A stretch of 64,000 bases of DNA from Volvox africanus (Eukaryota; Chlorophyta; Chlorophyceae; Chlamydomonadales; Volvocaceae): positions 3,645,001 to 3,709,000 of the forward strand of contig BSDZ01000004.1 in assembly GCA_030268105.1 (NCBI GenBank). The letters are read 5' to 3'. A program made the position numbers and the translations under genes. This document shows, in pieces, positions 41,811 through 53,522 of the stretch (its first letter is position 1; each line of letters opens with the position of its first letter). Below the pieces are notes generated by a model that made no database searches, was not told the DNA's origin, and saw only the letters and a list, made by a program, of their open reading frames with translations.

Positions 41811-41940
41811 ATGAAAGCAGCAGAAAAGCAAGTTTTTACAAGAGAACAAAAAGAAGTGGTAGGTGTGTCATCAATTGGTACATTCTTAGAGTATTTTGGT
41901 TTAAAACTTAATATTCATATGGCGGTGCTTTTAAATGCCT
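41811..41940 (+). pseudogene. 5' fragment of a rickettsial-type MFS transporter gene
   Basis: The ATG at 41811 starts MKAAEKQVFTREQKEVVG and continues SIGTFLEYFGLKLNIHMAVLLN. From memory this strongly resembles the N-terminus of Rickettsiales MFS (ProP-like) transporters, which typically read SIGTFLEYFDLMLYVHMAVLLNELFF. It is AT-rich (many AAA, TTA and ATT codons), unlike the host genes nearby, and has no intron. It stops being recognisable after about 43 codons, where it runs into a second bacterial fragment in the opposite orientation. Interpreted as endosymbiont DNA in the nuclear genome. Confidence 0.6.
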
Positions 41941-42185
41941 TATTTTTTTCCACCGCATCCCAAATGGCAAGTTTTGCCTGTTCAAAGGTCGGAAATACAT
42001 ACCAGTAAATTCCCGGATTACGCAGAGCACATAAAGTAATCCAATGCAGTCCCACTAAATCCTTTCCTGAGCGTCTATGCCATACCGCTACGGCTTGCTT
42101 GCCGCCGCCAAGTAAATAATTCCATAATTTTACCTGAAACGGATAAGGCCTCCAGTTGCATGGAAATTTAATTTTTAAACATTGT
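41932..42185 (-). pseudogene. Fragment of a phage-type terminase large subunit
   Basis: The minus strand encodes KIKFPCNWRPYPFQVKLWNYL, VAVWHRRSGKDLVGLHWI and YWYVFPTFEQAKLAIWDAV. This is the start of the ATPase domain of a phage-type terminase large subunit: HRRSGKDL is the deviant Walker A loop, and 'YPFQ..LW' typically precedes it. The AT-rich codon use matches the adjoining transporter fragment. Only about 85 codons remain. It joins the transporter fragment in the opposite direction over 'tttaaatgcctta', pointing to rearranged bacterial or prophage DNA. Confidence 0.6.
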
Positions 42186-42303
42186 GAGAGTCGCTCCACG
42201 CCTAAGTGGCCACACAGCAGCATTGCCACAAACAGCAGCTCACAACAGATTATGAGCCCCGGCACTTGACGGACCATGATTGGGATGAAGAGCCTGACGA
42301 GCC

Positions 42304-42388
42304 TGAGAATGACCAAACTCACAAACGGAAAATTGCCAAATCAAGTAATACGGCCCACGAGGGGCCAGGCGCTTTACTGACTTTAACA
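42304..42388 (+). repeat. Short LTR-like repeat, copy 1
   Basis: TGAGAATGACCAAACTC...CTTTAACA, about 80 per cent identical to 42528-42616. It is followed by 'ggttatgagccccg', a phrase also found at 42249, which could be a primer-binding site. Confidence 0.5.
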
Positions 42389-42527
42389 GGTTATGAGCCC
42401 CGATCGCATGTGCGCAGCTGGCCGAATGGTTCGATTCCCGCTGACTGTTGACTAGGACTGAGGGAACCGGGATGTGGCAGCCTGGGAGATGTTCGTGAGG
42501 ACTTAGTGAGTGTCGCTCACGGGGGAG

Positions 42528-42616
42528 TGTTGAGAATGAGCAACACTCATAAACGGAAGATTGTCAGATCAAATAATGCGGCCCACGAGGTGCCGGGCGC
42601 TTTGCTGACTTCAACA
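42528..42616 (+). repeat. Short LTR-like repeat, copy 2
   Basis: 89 bp from TGTTGA to TCAACA, a perfect 6-bp terminal inverted repeat, directly before gag. Very short for an LTR; alternatively it is the end of a longer LTR that was rearranged. Confidence 0.5.
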
Positions 42617-42639
42617 GAGCCCTGTTTAGGCTGAGAAGC

Positions 42640-43815
42640 TTTGCCTTAAGAATAGGAAGGAATGGTTCATTAGGGCTAAGGCAGAACTCTTCAGAGCCAA
42701 GTGTGGCTCAGCGCTCGGCCACAAGAGGGATGAGCAGAATGGCAACATGCACGGCGTTGCTCGTACCTTGCTTTTGTGCCTCTGCTGAATTACTGTGACC
42801 AGTCTCTGTACGAGAAGCATCAGGATGTCAACGAGCTGCTCAGGGCCTTGGAGGAACGCTAGGATGGGGAAGCCATCCTTCGTATCCCCATCCTATACAG
42901 CGAGCTTAAAAACTTCCAGATGAAATTGGGAGGCGAGGCACGCAGCTGCATCAACTGGCTCAGAGACATAGTCAACAAGATGAAACAGTGCAACCAGTCG
43001 GTGTCGGGCGCGCTGATTGTGAACACTGCCCTCAACGGCTTGCGGCAAGAGTTCCAGGAGTACATCAGGAACTCCAACCTGAGGGATATGCCCACGGATC
43101 TGGACGACCTGGAGGGTCATCTCCTAATGCTCGAACTACGGATCAAGTCCGAGCGGCCGACTGAGGCTGCAACCATCGCTCTACTCTGGCAACAACAGCA
43201 GGAGGGATAAGGGCAACACCTTCGGACGTGGCAACAAGTTCGGAAACGGCAAAGACAATGGCAGAGGTTCCGTGGACTTCCATGGTCGCTGCTTTCAGTG
43301 TGGTGAGGTAGGACACCACGCGATGGAGTGCCCCAAACCTAAGAAGACCAAGACCGTCTGAACCTACTGCAAGAAGAAGGGCCATACGGAGGAGGTCTGC
43401 CGCAAAAAGAAACACGATAAGGGCGTCAAGAGCAGTGACAATAACCTGCCTGAGCGCCCGATGTTCCTGTCTGTGCCAGTGGCTGCAGAGCCGCTGCTGG
43501 TACACGAACCACAGATGGAGGCCGCGGTGGCGACGGCGACGAAGCCACCCGTGGAGAAAGTTCCGCGGGGAACCGTGGAGCCACTAGTCTCGGCAGCACC
43601 GCGGTAGGAGACCGTGCCGCCTGTCAAGGCAGCGCAACTGGTGATGATGGGGACTGCCGAGGAGCCGCCTTTGGTGGAGGTACGGCAGAAGAGGCAGCGG
43701 TACAACATGGCAACATGGCACGTGGACTCTGGGACGTCCTACCACATGACGCTGGACACCTCGTGCCTACACAACTACAAGGACCTGGATGAGCCAATCA
43801 CCGTGAAGGCGAAAA
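42640..43815 (+). pseudogene. copia gag and protease (broken)
   Basis: The gag core reads KNRKEWFIRAKAEL, QDVNELLRALEER* and CINWLRDIVNKMKQC, then GLRQEFQEYIRNS. One CCHC knuckle, CFQCGEVGHHAMEC (about 43290-43335), is followed by a second incomplete one (CKKKGHTEEVC). The aspartic protease motif is WHVDSGTSYHMT (about 43724-43756). Stops near 42860, 43358 and 43604 and an insertion after 43815 disrupt it. Confidence 0.8.
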
Positions 43816-44219
43816 CCACACTGCACCGCACCGCACACGTTTCCCCGCCCGGCTCTTTTCCCCAATTTATTCCCCAACCTATTCCCCAACCTATTCCCCG
43901 ACCTATTTCACGACTGACGGCCCTGGTGGCCTTGACCCCCCCCTCCTCAGTGATAGATACAGATCGGCTTACACCACCACCCAGCAGCCTCAACTCTCCC
44001 GGTTTGAGCATGCACTAGCCCAGTGCCCTAACTGATGGCGGCATCGTATATACGGTGGTGGGTTACGGGGACATGGTTGTGGAGTTTGAGCGGTCGTCAT
44101 ACGCAAAGAATTGCGTGCACTACGGGTGGCACAAGAAGGCGGGTGATCCGACTAAAGGGGGTGTTGTTCATCCCAGGGTTTGAGAATCGGCTTCTGTCCC
44201 TGATCCAGCTCACAGAGTG

Positions 44220-44319
44220 TATAGTATCCTCGGGTATATACGGGTAGTGTCCAGGATTGGACCACAGACGGTCATCTTCCGAATGGGCCTTTGTCGGCGG
44301 ACACCACAGAGATACAATA
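44220..44319 (+). mobile_element. Short MITE-like insertion, copy 2
   Basis: About 100 bp with the core gtgtccaggattggaccac.gacggtcatcttccgaatgggccttt, clearly related to 402-489 and, inverted, to 45047-45136. The ends are imperfectly inverted (TATAGTATCC against CTATTGTATC). It interrupts the copia coding region before the pre-integrase domain. Confidence 0.55.
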
Positions 44320-44329
44320 GCGTGTGGGG

Positions 44330-45046
44330 CGATCTTTAAGGGGGAGTCGTTCAGGATCAGGGTGTGGAACTTCCAGGAGGACTGGTGGTTCCTTGCGGAT
44401 TGCCAGGACTCGGTCTACAACACAATGGGGGTTGATACCCTCCCGTTTTATGCGCCGGTCCTTAGTGCAATGACCATCTCCCTGCAACCGCATGTATAGC
44501 ACAGCCGCATGGCACACCTAAGCTATGGCAACCTGGCAAGGATGGCAGAGGAGGACATGGCTAGCGGTCTCGATGTGTCGGCCGCAGAGCACCACCGGAG
44601 GGGTGAGAAGGCAGGCGTGTGTGAACCCTGCGTGATGGTGAAGCACTCACAATAGCCATTCACCGTGTCAGAATCGTGTAAGTCGCAGTGCCATAGGCTG
44701 GTTCACATGGACTTGTGCGGCCCATTGAATGCCTTCTCGATCGAGGGCAACTGCTACATTGCCACATTCCTGGATGATCACTCAGGGGTGTTGCATGTAG
44801 TGTTCCTGGTGCACAAGAGTGATGCACCGAAGGCGGTGCACGAAACACTCCTGCTCATGGATAACTACTGTGGTCAGAAGGTTTGGGATGTTTGCACGGA
44901 CCGGGGGAGGGAGTACCTCAACCGGGAGTTGGGTACCTTTTACGCTGAGAAGGGGATTCACCACCAGACGTCTGCCCCTTATACCCCGCAGCAAAATGGG
45001 AGGTCTGAGCGGCTGAACCGCACCTTGATAGAGAAGGCGCGGACCA
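44330..45046 (+). pseudogene. copia pre-integrase and integrase (broken)
   Basis: The pre-integrase zinc domain reads HSRMAHLSYGNLARM...CEPCVMVKHSQ. The integrase core has HMDLCGP, FLDDHSGV, CTDRGREY and PYTPQQNGRSERLNRTLIEK, giving the D-D-E triad with the usual spacing of the last pair. Stops at about 44498 and 44653. Cut at EKARTM by a MITE-like insertion. Confidence 0.85.
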
Positions 45047-45136
45047 TGTACCTCTGCTGTGTACTAAGGCCCAATCGGAAGATGACCATACACGGTCCAT
45101 CCTGGACACTACCCGTAGATACCCCATGATACTACT
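45047..45136 (-). mobile_element. Short MITE-like insertion, copy 3
   Basis: Inverse orientation copy of the 402-489 and 44220-44319 family. The minus strand reads gtagtatcatggggtatc...ggtagtgtccagga...ggtcatcttccgattgggcctt...agaggtaca. It lies exactly at the integrase truncation point, next to the RT deletion. Confidence 0.55.
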
Positions 45137-45169
45137 GTTTTTAACCCTACAACGAGGCCTAACTGTGTC

Positions 45170-45602
45170 GTACTCCATGGGAGTACTGACACGGTTGCCA
45201 ACGAAGCCAACAGAGGATCATTGGCAGGCGGCAAAGGGTGTGTTGTGGTACATCGCCGGCACCATGGGATAGGTATTGTTTTTACGGCCAAGTCCGGCGT
45301 GGGAGCCCTGCACGGCTACTGTGATTCGGACTACACCGCCTGTGTTAAGACCAGCCGGTCCACCACTGGCTACGTGTTTTTGAATGTGCGAAGTGCAGTG
45401 AGTTTGCCTAGTTACCTACAGCCGACGGTTGCCACGTTGACGGCTAAGGCCGAGTACTTGTCGAGTGCCGCTGCAGTAAAGGAAGTGCTGTGGTACCGTC
45501 ACCTGGCTCAAGATTTACAGCTAGGTGTTTCGAATGTGCCAATCAAGTGTGACAACCAAGCGGCGATCAGGCTGGTCAAGAACCCGATTACATCTGTGAG
45601 GG
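45170..45602 (+). pseudogene. copia RNase H fragment
   Basis: Encodes GVLWYIAGTMG*GIVF, ALHGYCDSDYTACVKTSRST, TLTAKAEYLSSAAAVKEVLW and IKCDNQAAIRLVKN, the standard copia RNase H stretch. One stop (TAG at about 45270). It ends abruptly at VRA, where the 17-bp direct repeat starts. Confidence 0.85.
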
Positions 45603-45725
45603 CACAAACAGCAGCTCACTTACAACATATTTGCTTCCAAAGTAGCCACGTTTCACATTATTTCAATATGAGCTGTCGACTTTTTACAAATCAACCATTC
45701 CCTTTGAGGACCATCTTCCCGCCGT

Positions 45726-45788
45726 ATGATAGAAAGTGACAAAACAAATCTTAATGCTGAGTTAACAGATTTAAGAATTCGTGTTTGA
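45726..45788 (+). other. Short AT-rich frame, possibly bacterial
   Basis: Twenty residues, MIESDKTNLNAELTDLRIRV, then a stop. The AT-rich composition and coiled-coil look resemble the bacterial fragments at 41811-42185, which lie on the other side of the copia element. Too short to be sure. Confidence 0.2.
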
Positions 45789-45789
45789 G

Positions 45790-47049
45790 CATGAATTTCG
45801 AGGCCTTGCTAAACAAGTCTCCATTGTCCCAGCCCGCAATCCAACCTTTGCCTTTCGCACTTTAACCTAGATGAACCGAAACATTAACAAAGCTTAAAAA
45901 TTTGCATTTAAGCTCCGCTGCTCAACTGCAAAATTCCGAAATTTAACAAGTTGCGCACTTGTGTGGCGTTCGGCCGCGCCACGCCACGCACGCAAATTGT
46001 TGAGTTTGGGGATCCAGCAGATGTAGAATTCCCAACTAATGCATTACATGAGTCCTGAACGCACGCTGGCCACTGTGCGTATGTGTGTCAGTATGTTCAC
46101 ACGCGTGCTGGCCTAAATGTCTAAACTGATATCTAAACTATCACACGGTGCAGGTATTGGGGGCCCCGCCCTTCTTCCGGCTTCAAGGAAGCCAACAACA
46201 ACGAACTTTTGTCAGATAGAAACATATTCACAGCTGTTGATCGATTAGAACGCAGTCTAAGTTTGCAAACCAGTCAACCAGTCAAGCAAGTATGTAAGCA
46301 AGCACGGCAACCCATGATGACGGATGTATTCGACTTGGCCCGCCATGCATGCATACATAAATACCGCACACACAGTATTATTACGTACCATGATGCATTG
46401 TTATCATACGTACCCTCGTAACAAAGGGTAGATGCAACAGCGCGTGAAATGATGCCACCGGCGCGATGCGAATTCCGATCCTCCATACTTGCTTTCATGT
46501 AGCAGCCCCCATAAGGTCCTTAAGAAAACTCAATGAGGTTGCTTGCTACCATCTCGAGAGCCCTTGCCTTTGCGTACACATACACATGCGTACATATCAT
46601 GATAGACAGGACATACAAGTGGCGATGACTGCAAACAATGCCCTTGCTTGCTTTCCACAGGCGTGCATTCACACTACATATATACATTTTGAAACGAATG
46701 AACCAAGGAACTCGAAACGAGCTGTTTCGGGCTGCTTGATCCATCCATTCCGAGATGTATGTAGCATCCTAGTATGCTGGCTCCTGAGGTATCTATCTAC
46801 GTGTACAGCTATTTAATATATACCTGTAACCTGGACATCCTCCGATCGGGCTTTTACAGTTGGGTTCATATTGTCTTATTACAGAGATGCAACACTAGTA
46901 GCGCGTTCTGCGTGTGATTCTCGTGGGTGGAGGTGATCCTACCAAGCATTAATAAGTTGCGACACCTAAATAAATGCGGCACTGTGGCGCGCGAGCGAAC
47001 GCAGCAAGTATGACACTGACCTGGAAAAAATAACAATAATATGAACGGG
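45790..47049. other. Intergenic, no gene seen
   Basis: Downstream side of gene B. No supported coding region or RNA gene. Confidence 0.4.
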
Positions 47050-47126
47050 TGTTACACTGTGGGCCACTTGCCCTGAAAGGACAAGCACCGGGGGCCCTGA
47101 CCGGACCGATACACAGCGCAGGGGGA
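47050..47126 (-). repeat. Dispersed 75-bp GC-rich repeat, copy 2
   Basis: Inverted copy of 30359-30433, 0.6 kb beyond the stop of gene B. Confidence 0.65.
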
Positions 47127-47714
47127 TAATATGCATGCATGCATGCATGTACCTGGTGCGTGACGACACTCCCATACCTAAATACCTCAACATGCATGCA
47201 CCTCGCTTCATCATCATTTTGCAAAGGCATCGCTCTAACCTAGACCCAGACAGGCAGACATACATGCACACACATTCCTAATTAGTGTACGCACCAGCGT
47301 ACAGCAGAATTCAGCGGATCAACGGCGCAATCACGAATTCGTTCCGTCCCCGCCTCGTCAGCTCGAAAGTCACATTTATCATGCCCATCGACCAAGGGGT
47401 GCCCATTACCTCATCACCCCTCTGTCAACGTAGGGGATGGTAGATCGTGAGAAATCAATCCAGAGTCTATCTGGGGGAATCCGTCCGACAATCCCCAAGT
47501 CAGGACACCACTGTCCACTGCTCATTATGTAAGAAACTAACAAAGAACAACCTTGATGGGTCCACTGCTGTTACGACGCTGCTAACGACACTCGTAATCA
47601 AGTTCTCATACGCATGCAATAAAGTGTAGCACGTTTGTTCCTGGCTGGCTGACGGAACTCGAGGTCTTGGGGGGGAACGAGATTCTTCGCTCGGTGATCA
47701 CTTGCTTCCGTCGT

Positions 47715-50700
47715 TCACTTCCTTATCGGGGGTGGTGCACGCTTGCGTAAGGGAGGGGGCCGTCTGCGTGGGGGTGGCGAGCGTCTGCGTGGGGGTGGGG
47801 AACCCATATGAGAAGGCGGTTTGCGACGAACAGGTACTAAGGGTGATGGTGGGGACGGGGTACGGCTTGCAGCTAACATCGGCGGAGGAACCTGCAGTTG
47901 TCTGATGGGGCGAGGAGGTGGCCTGGGGGGATTCGGAGGAGGCACTGGGGGAGATGGTGGAGAAGGCGGGGATGGCGGCGGTCGAAACATCTTCTTAGGC
48001 GGCGATGGTGGCTGTGCGCGTGCCGGTGAGGACAGTGGGCGAGGTGGGGATCGAGATGGCGACGGCTTCGCTTGAGGAGGCGGCAGGGCCGCTTTCGGCT
48101 GTGGCGGCAGATGCGACGCTTTCTTAGGCGCAGATACTGGTTTTGCTTTGGGCGGCGATGGACGGGGTGGGGGCGGCAGGGCCGCTTTCGGCTGTGGCGG
48201 CAGATGCGACGCTTTCTTAGGCGGAGATACTGGTTTTGCTTTGGGCGGCGATGGATGGGGTGGGGGCGGCAGGGCCGCTTTCGGCTGTGGCGGCAGATGC
48301 GACGCTTTCTTAGGCGGAGATACTGGTTTTGCTTTGGGCGGCGATGGACGGGGTGGGGGCGGCAGGGCCGCTTTCGGCTGTGGCGGCAGATGCGACGCTT
48401 TCTTAGGCGGAGATACTGGTTTTGCTTTGGGCGGCGATAGAAGGGGTGGGGACAATGGGCTAGGTGGGATGCGCTTGGTTGACTTTGGTTGCGGTGGAGC
48501 CCGAAGAGACGTTTGGGGAGGTTGTCGAGCAGAATTTGTTGGAGAAGGGGGGTACGATGGACGGGGTGATGGTGGCAGGACTGGCTGCGGAGTCGTTGAC
48601 GGTAGTGGTCGGGGAGATCGCCGACCGGGAGGCTTGCTTGGTAATGGTGGGACTGGCGATGGGGGCCGCGGTTGAGGTAATGGCGGCAGCGATATCTGCG
48701 CTGGTGGTGGCGGTGGTGGTGGTGGCGGTGGTGGCGGTGATGGTGACGGTGGGGGTGGGGGTGGCGGCGGCGGTGGTGGAGGTGGGGATGTTGGCGGTGG
48801 TGGCGGCGGTGGAGGTGGTGGAGGAGGTGGAGGTGACGGTGACGGTGGTGGTGGCGGTGGGGGCGGTGGCGGCGTTGGAGGTGGTGGCGGTGGTGGCGGC
48901 GGAGGCGGTGGTGGAGGTGATAACAATGGTGGTGGTGGTGGTGGTGGCGGTGGTGGTGGTGGCGGCTGCATTGGTGGAGGCGGGGGTGGTGGAGGTGGTT
49001 GTAACGGCGGCGGTGGCGGTGGGGGCGGTGGTGGAGGTGGCTTTGACGGTGGGGGTGGGGGTGGAGGGGGTGGGGGTGGCGGTGAGGATGGTATCCGTGG
49101 ACGCGACGGGGGCGGAGAGGGGCGAGGTAACGGAGGGGGAAACGGCCGGGGTGGCGGACGTGGGAATGGAGGTGGCAACGGATGTGGTGAGGGCGGAAGA
49201 AAACGCGTAGGCGTTGGTGTCGGCGAAGGTCTAGGTGTTGGCGGAGATGGTTGGCGGGGGGATGGGAGAGGTGACTGTGGCGGCGATGGCGGTGGTGACG
49301 GGGATGGTTGTTGGCGGGTAGGGGGCGGTGACAGTTGCGGCGAGGGCGGAGGCGATAGTGGCGATGGAGGGGGTGACAGGGATGGTGTAAGGCGGGTAGG
49401 GAGCGGTGACGGGCGTGGCGAGGGCGAAGGCGATGGTGGCGGCGATGGGGGCGGCGATGGAGGGGGTGACGGGGGTGGTTGTTGGCGGGTAGGGGGCGGT
49501 GACGGTGCCGGCGAAGGTGGCGGTGATGGATGCGGCGAGGGCGGAGGCGATGGTGGAGGCAATGGATGGGGTGATGGGGATGGTTGTTGGCGGGTAGGGG
49601 GCAGTGACGGGGGCGGCGAGGGCGGAGGCGATGGGGGCGGCGATGGAGGGGGTGACGGGGGTGGTTGTTGGCGGGTAGGGGGCGGTGACGGTGCCGGCGA
49701 AGGCGGCGGCGATGGGGGCGGCGATGGAGGGGGTGACAGGGATGGTGCTAGGCGGGTAGGGACCGGAGACGGTGGCGGCGAGGGCGAAGGCGATGGTGGC
49801 GGCGATGGAAGGGGTGACGGGGGTGGTTGTTGGCGGGTAGGGGGCGGTGACGGGGGCGGCGAAGGCGGCGGCGATGGCGGGGGTGACGGGGGTGGTTGTT
49901 GGCGGGTAGGGGGCGGTGACGGGGGCGGCGAGGGCGGAGGCGATGGTGGCGGCGATGGAGGGGGTGACGGTGTTGGTGGTAGGCGGGTAGGGAGCGGTGA
50001 CGGTGGCGGCGAGGGCAGAGGCGATGGTGGCGGCGATGGAGAGGGTGACGGGATTGTTGGTAGGCGGGTAGGGGGCGGTGACGCTGGCGGCGATGGAGGG
50101 GGTGACGGGAATGGAGTTAGGCGGGTAGGGAGCGGTGACGGCGCCGGCGAGGGCGAAGGCGATGGTGGCGGCGATGGAGGGGGTGACGGGGGTGGTTGTT
50201 GGCGGGTAGGAAGCGGTGACGGTGCCGGCGAGGTCGGAGGCGATGGTGGCGGCGAGGGCGGAGGCGATGGTGGAGGCGATGGATGGGGTGATGGGGATGG
50301 TTGTTGGCGGGTAGGGGGCGGTGACGGTGCCGGCGAAGGCGGCGGTGATGGGGGCGGCGAGGCCGGCGGCGATGGTGGCAGCGATTGAAGGGCAGACGGG
50401 GCTGGTGGTAGGCGGGTAGGGGTCAGCGATGGTGGCGGCGATGGCGGGGGTGACGGAGGTGGTTGTTGGCGGGTAGGAAGCGGTGACGGTGCCGGCGAGG
50501 GCGGAGGCGATGGTGGAGGCGATTGAGGGGGTGACGGGGATGTTGGTAGGCGGTTAGGGGCCGGAGACGGGGGCGGCGAGGTCGGAGGTGATGGTGACGG
50601 GGATAGTAGTAGGCGTGTAGGGGGTGGTGCAGGCGAGGGGGGCGAGTGCAGTAACGATTGAGGAGGTTGTGGTGATGGTGGATGGACCGAAGTTATTGGT

Positions 50701-53491
50701 GTCGACACGGGACGTGTTGGCACTTGTGAAGCGGGGAAAGGGGGCGGCACAGGGGTAGGTAAAACTGATGGCGGACGCGGCACAGCAGAAATAGGAGGAA
50801 TGGTTAGTAGGCGCGTAGGCGATGGTGCCGGCGGTAGTGGCTGCAGTGATCCCGTGTTACCGGATGGGTTCAGAGCAGGTGACAGCGGTGTTGGTTGATG
50901 ATACTGAGGCAACGGTGACGTCGATGGTTGCGGTGGAGAGGGGGATACAGGGCGTGGGGGTGGCGGCGGCAGTAGCGATGATGGCGGTGGCGGAGTCGAT
51001 TGAGGTGGTGGTCTTGCTGTGGCTGTGCTTGGAGATGGCGGCGGCAGCTGGAGCGCGAAGTTGCAGTCGGGGTCGTCCATATCCACCAGTCCATCGCTGC
51101 ATCGAGCAGCCAATCAAGAATGCAATGACTGAGACAGGCAAAAAGACGGTCGTCATCATCATGCCGGGCGGGGTCACGGTGGTCGGATCCCAGACACAGA
51201 TCCGTCGTGAATGGGTATGCAAGTAAGCCAGCAGGGTAGCCTTTGCTGTATGCATGCAAGTATTACAGGGCAACAACCCTCATCAGCTGCCCACTTATTA
51301 CCTGGGCGGAGATGATATATGTATGCGTGCGGCACTACTGCTGATAGCTGCTGTGTGGGGGGGGACGCTTAACAACGGCTTTTTTATCTATCTGTTTCGG
51401 TACGGTTGTAGCAGGTGCATATAGCGAGAGGGTGCAGGCACACTGATCGATTAGTCCACATGCATACAAGATCATATTGTCTCTTACGCCGTACCAGCCC
51501 GTCGTACCAGCCCGTCGTACCAGCCAATCATACAGTCAATCGTACATACGCACTTGGAAGGCACACAGCGATCTACTTAGCTTCATTAGAGTCATCGCGT
51601 ACTTAGCCTTCAAATGATATTTTGATGATTCATTCGCTCGTTTCACAAATACTGTAGTAGTTGAATACTGCAAAGGCCTCTCGCGATGCTGAGTGAGGAG
51701 GTACTTCTTGCACCGTGAATTGTGTTTGCCGTACATCTACGATGACTACAAATACCAATACCTTGACTGCTTATCATTCCTTTTTGAACTGGAGGAATGA
51801 AAACTTTAGACGGACATCTGTATGTGTATGTGTATGTAGATGTGTAGTGCATTCCATTAATGATAACATACCATTTCTTTTATGAGCAAGGTAAGAGCGC
51901 GTGACCGACGTAATCTTTATATCAACCTGGATAAATAAAAAAATAAGTGTATTCTATTTGACGAGCCGTAACACTTTTTATTGTCGTAACTATTTTTGTT
52001 ACGCTATAAGTTGGTACGAATTGTAATAAAAAATGTACATGATCCTCGTCAGTCCCTATTCCTAAAAATTTTATCTGATATCTCTTTTCGATAGAAATGT
52101 TTTATGTTCATTCCTCATATATTTGTTAGTTGTAAAATAGTATAATTTGGATGGAAACCGTGATAGGAAAACTTAAATTTCTTGATAAATTGGAGCATTC
52201 TAGACATAGATCAGGGGCGATTTTATAAAAGGAATCGCATCTATCAGACCTGAAGATCTTATTTATATTGACAATAACCTGTTCTTATCTAGTAAAGTTG
52301 GTGATCTAAAAAACGAATTAACTAGGTTTCTCATGTTCTTTGTTTTTAGCTGCTAGTTCGTAGGGGGTTAGCGTTTTTATCTATTGTGTGTCTATCTAGG
52401 TAATCAATGTATCCCCGCCGCCGGCCCTCCAACTAGCTGGATAGCTAGCTAGTCGTTACTACCAGTCACCTACGCACCTACCAGTCATTATCCAAGCCAT
52501 CTGAGCAAGAAGAAGATGAACCGCCCGACTCAAAGGTTCTCAAGTACCGGCATAAAGACACGCTTGCAAATTGGGGCGTGGTACTCTTGACGGCAATTTT
52601 GATGCCGCCCAGTGCCGCAGGTGACAACTGCTGAGTGAATGACATCTCCCCAATGGAGCTATTGGTTGCCAGAATTCCAACAATGGCTGGCATGGAACTG
52701 GCAGGCGCCCCGTTGGCTGTGTCATTGTACTCGTGGATCCTGAGCAAGCGGATCCATGGGCGCATGTACAGTGGCGGATTGGTGGAACAGATGAGAAATG
52801 AGAATAGCACTACTGCGCGACAATAAACAGGCGTACATGCACCGATGTTGGAGAGGCTCGTGTATGGGCCTTATGTCAATGTGACCTACCTGCTGAAGCA
52901 TATAATACAATCTATCCTCCGTACTACTAATAATAAGGAGCGGATGTAGCTAGGAGTACATACGTGCGGGTAATGATGCATACATCTACGTAGCTGGGAG
53001 GGGTTCCATGGCAATCGGTCTGACAGATATATACGAGATGTTTAGAAAGGTATAACATATACCTTCCCGTTCCCGTCTTCCACACGCACGTTTCCAGTGC
53101 GCTCTGCTTTGCTATCCTTATCTCTACGTACCTATTTACCTACCTACCTACCTACGCAATTGCTGAGAAGGTACGAATGCGGTTATCCTTGATTTTGGTT
53201 GCAAGGAAGTGAGCTACGTGGATGACGGCTTAGATATTCGGGAAATAATAGCAAAATAATCCTTGATGCCCGTTATAGTAATATAATATGACAATGATAT
53301 GATCGCCTTATTATCATATTTGAGTTTTGTCAGGATCCAAGAAGAATTACAAGGCTTAAACTTTCTGGGAGCTTTCCTACTCTTATTTTTATGCATGGCT
53401 GCAGGGCATATTTATATATATGCTGCCGATACTACATACTGCTGCATGCGGTGTGAAAGATGAAGTGCCACTACCGCCTGTCGTTGTGCTC

Positions 53492-53522
<31 letters not shown>

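Larger units (their letters stand above)
42244..45602 (+). mobile_element. Internally deleted Ty1/copia element
   Basis: Order on the plus strand: LTR-like pieces (42304-42388, 42528-42616), gag, protease, pre-integrase zinc domain, integrase, RNase H. Integrase before RNase H places it in Ty1/copia. The reverse transcriptase is missing between about 45050 and 45170, and two short MITE-like insertions lie at 44220-44319 and 45047-45136. No 3' LTR is seen. The whole block is flanked by a 17-bp direct repeat at 42227-42243 and 45603-45619. Confidence 0.8.

Noticed and set aside
41811..42008. Host transporter gene
   Set aside because: No intron, AT-rich codons unlike the neighbours, truncated after about 43 codons into an antisense bacterial fragment. 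A bacterial origin fits better.
48072..48440. Regular direct repeats as a possible CRISPR array
   Set aside because: The 93-bp units are contiguous without unique spacers, lie in frame in a eukaryotic gene, and encode a protein repeat.
48072..49210. Long plus-strand frames (Val/Ala- or Gly-rich) opposite the gene B tail
   Set aside because: They are shadows of the low-complexity proline coding sequence, which reads open in several frames.
47715..51113. The 1132-codon proline-rich frame as a separate gene starting at its own ATG
   Set aside because: Its first residues overlap a splice acceptor. Using the acceptor at 51097 completes the MopE-like motif with the previous exon, exactly as in gene A.
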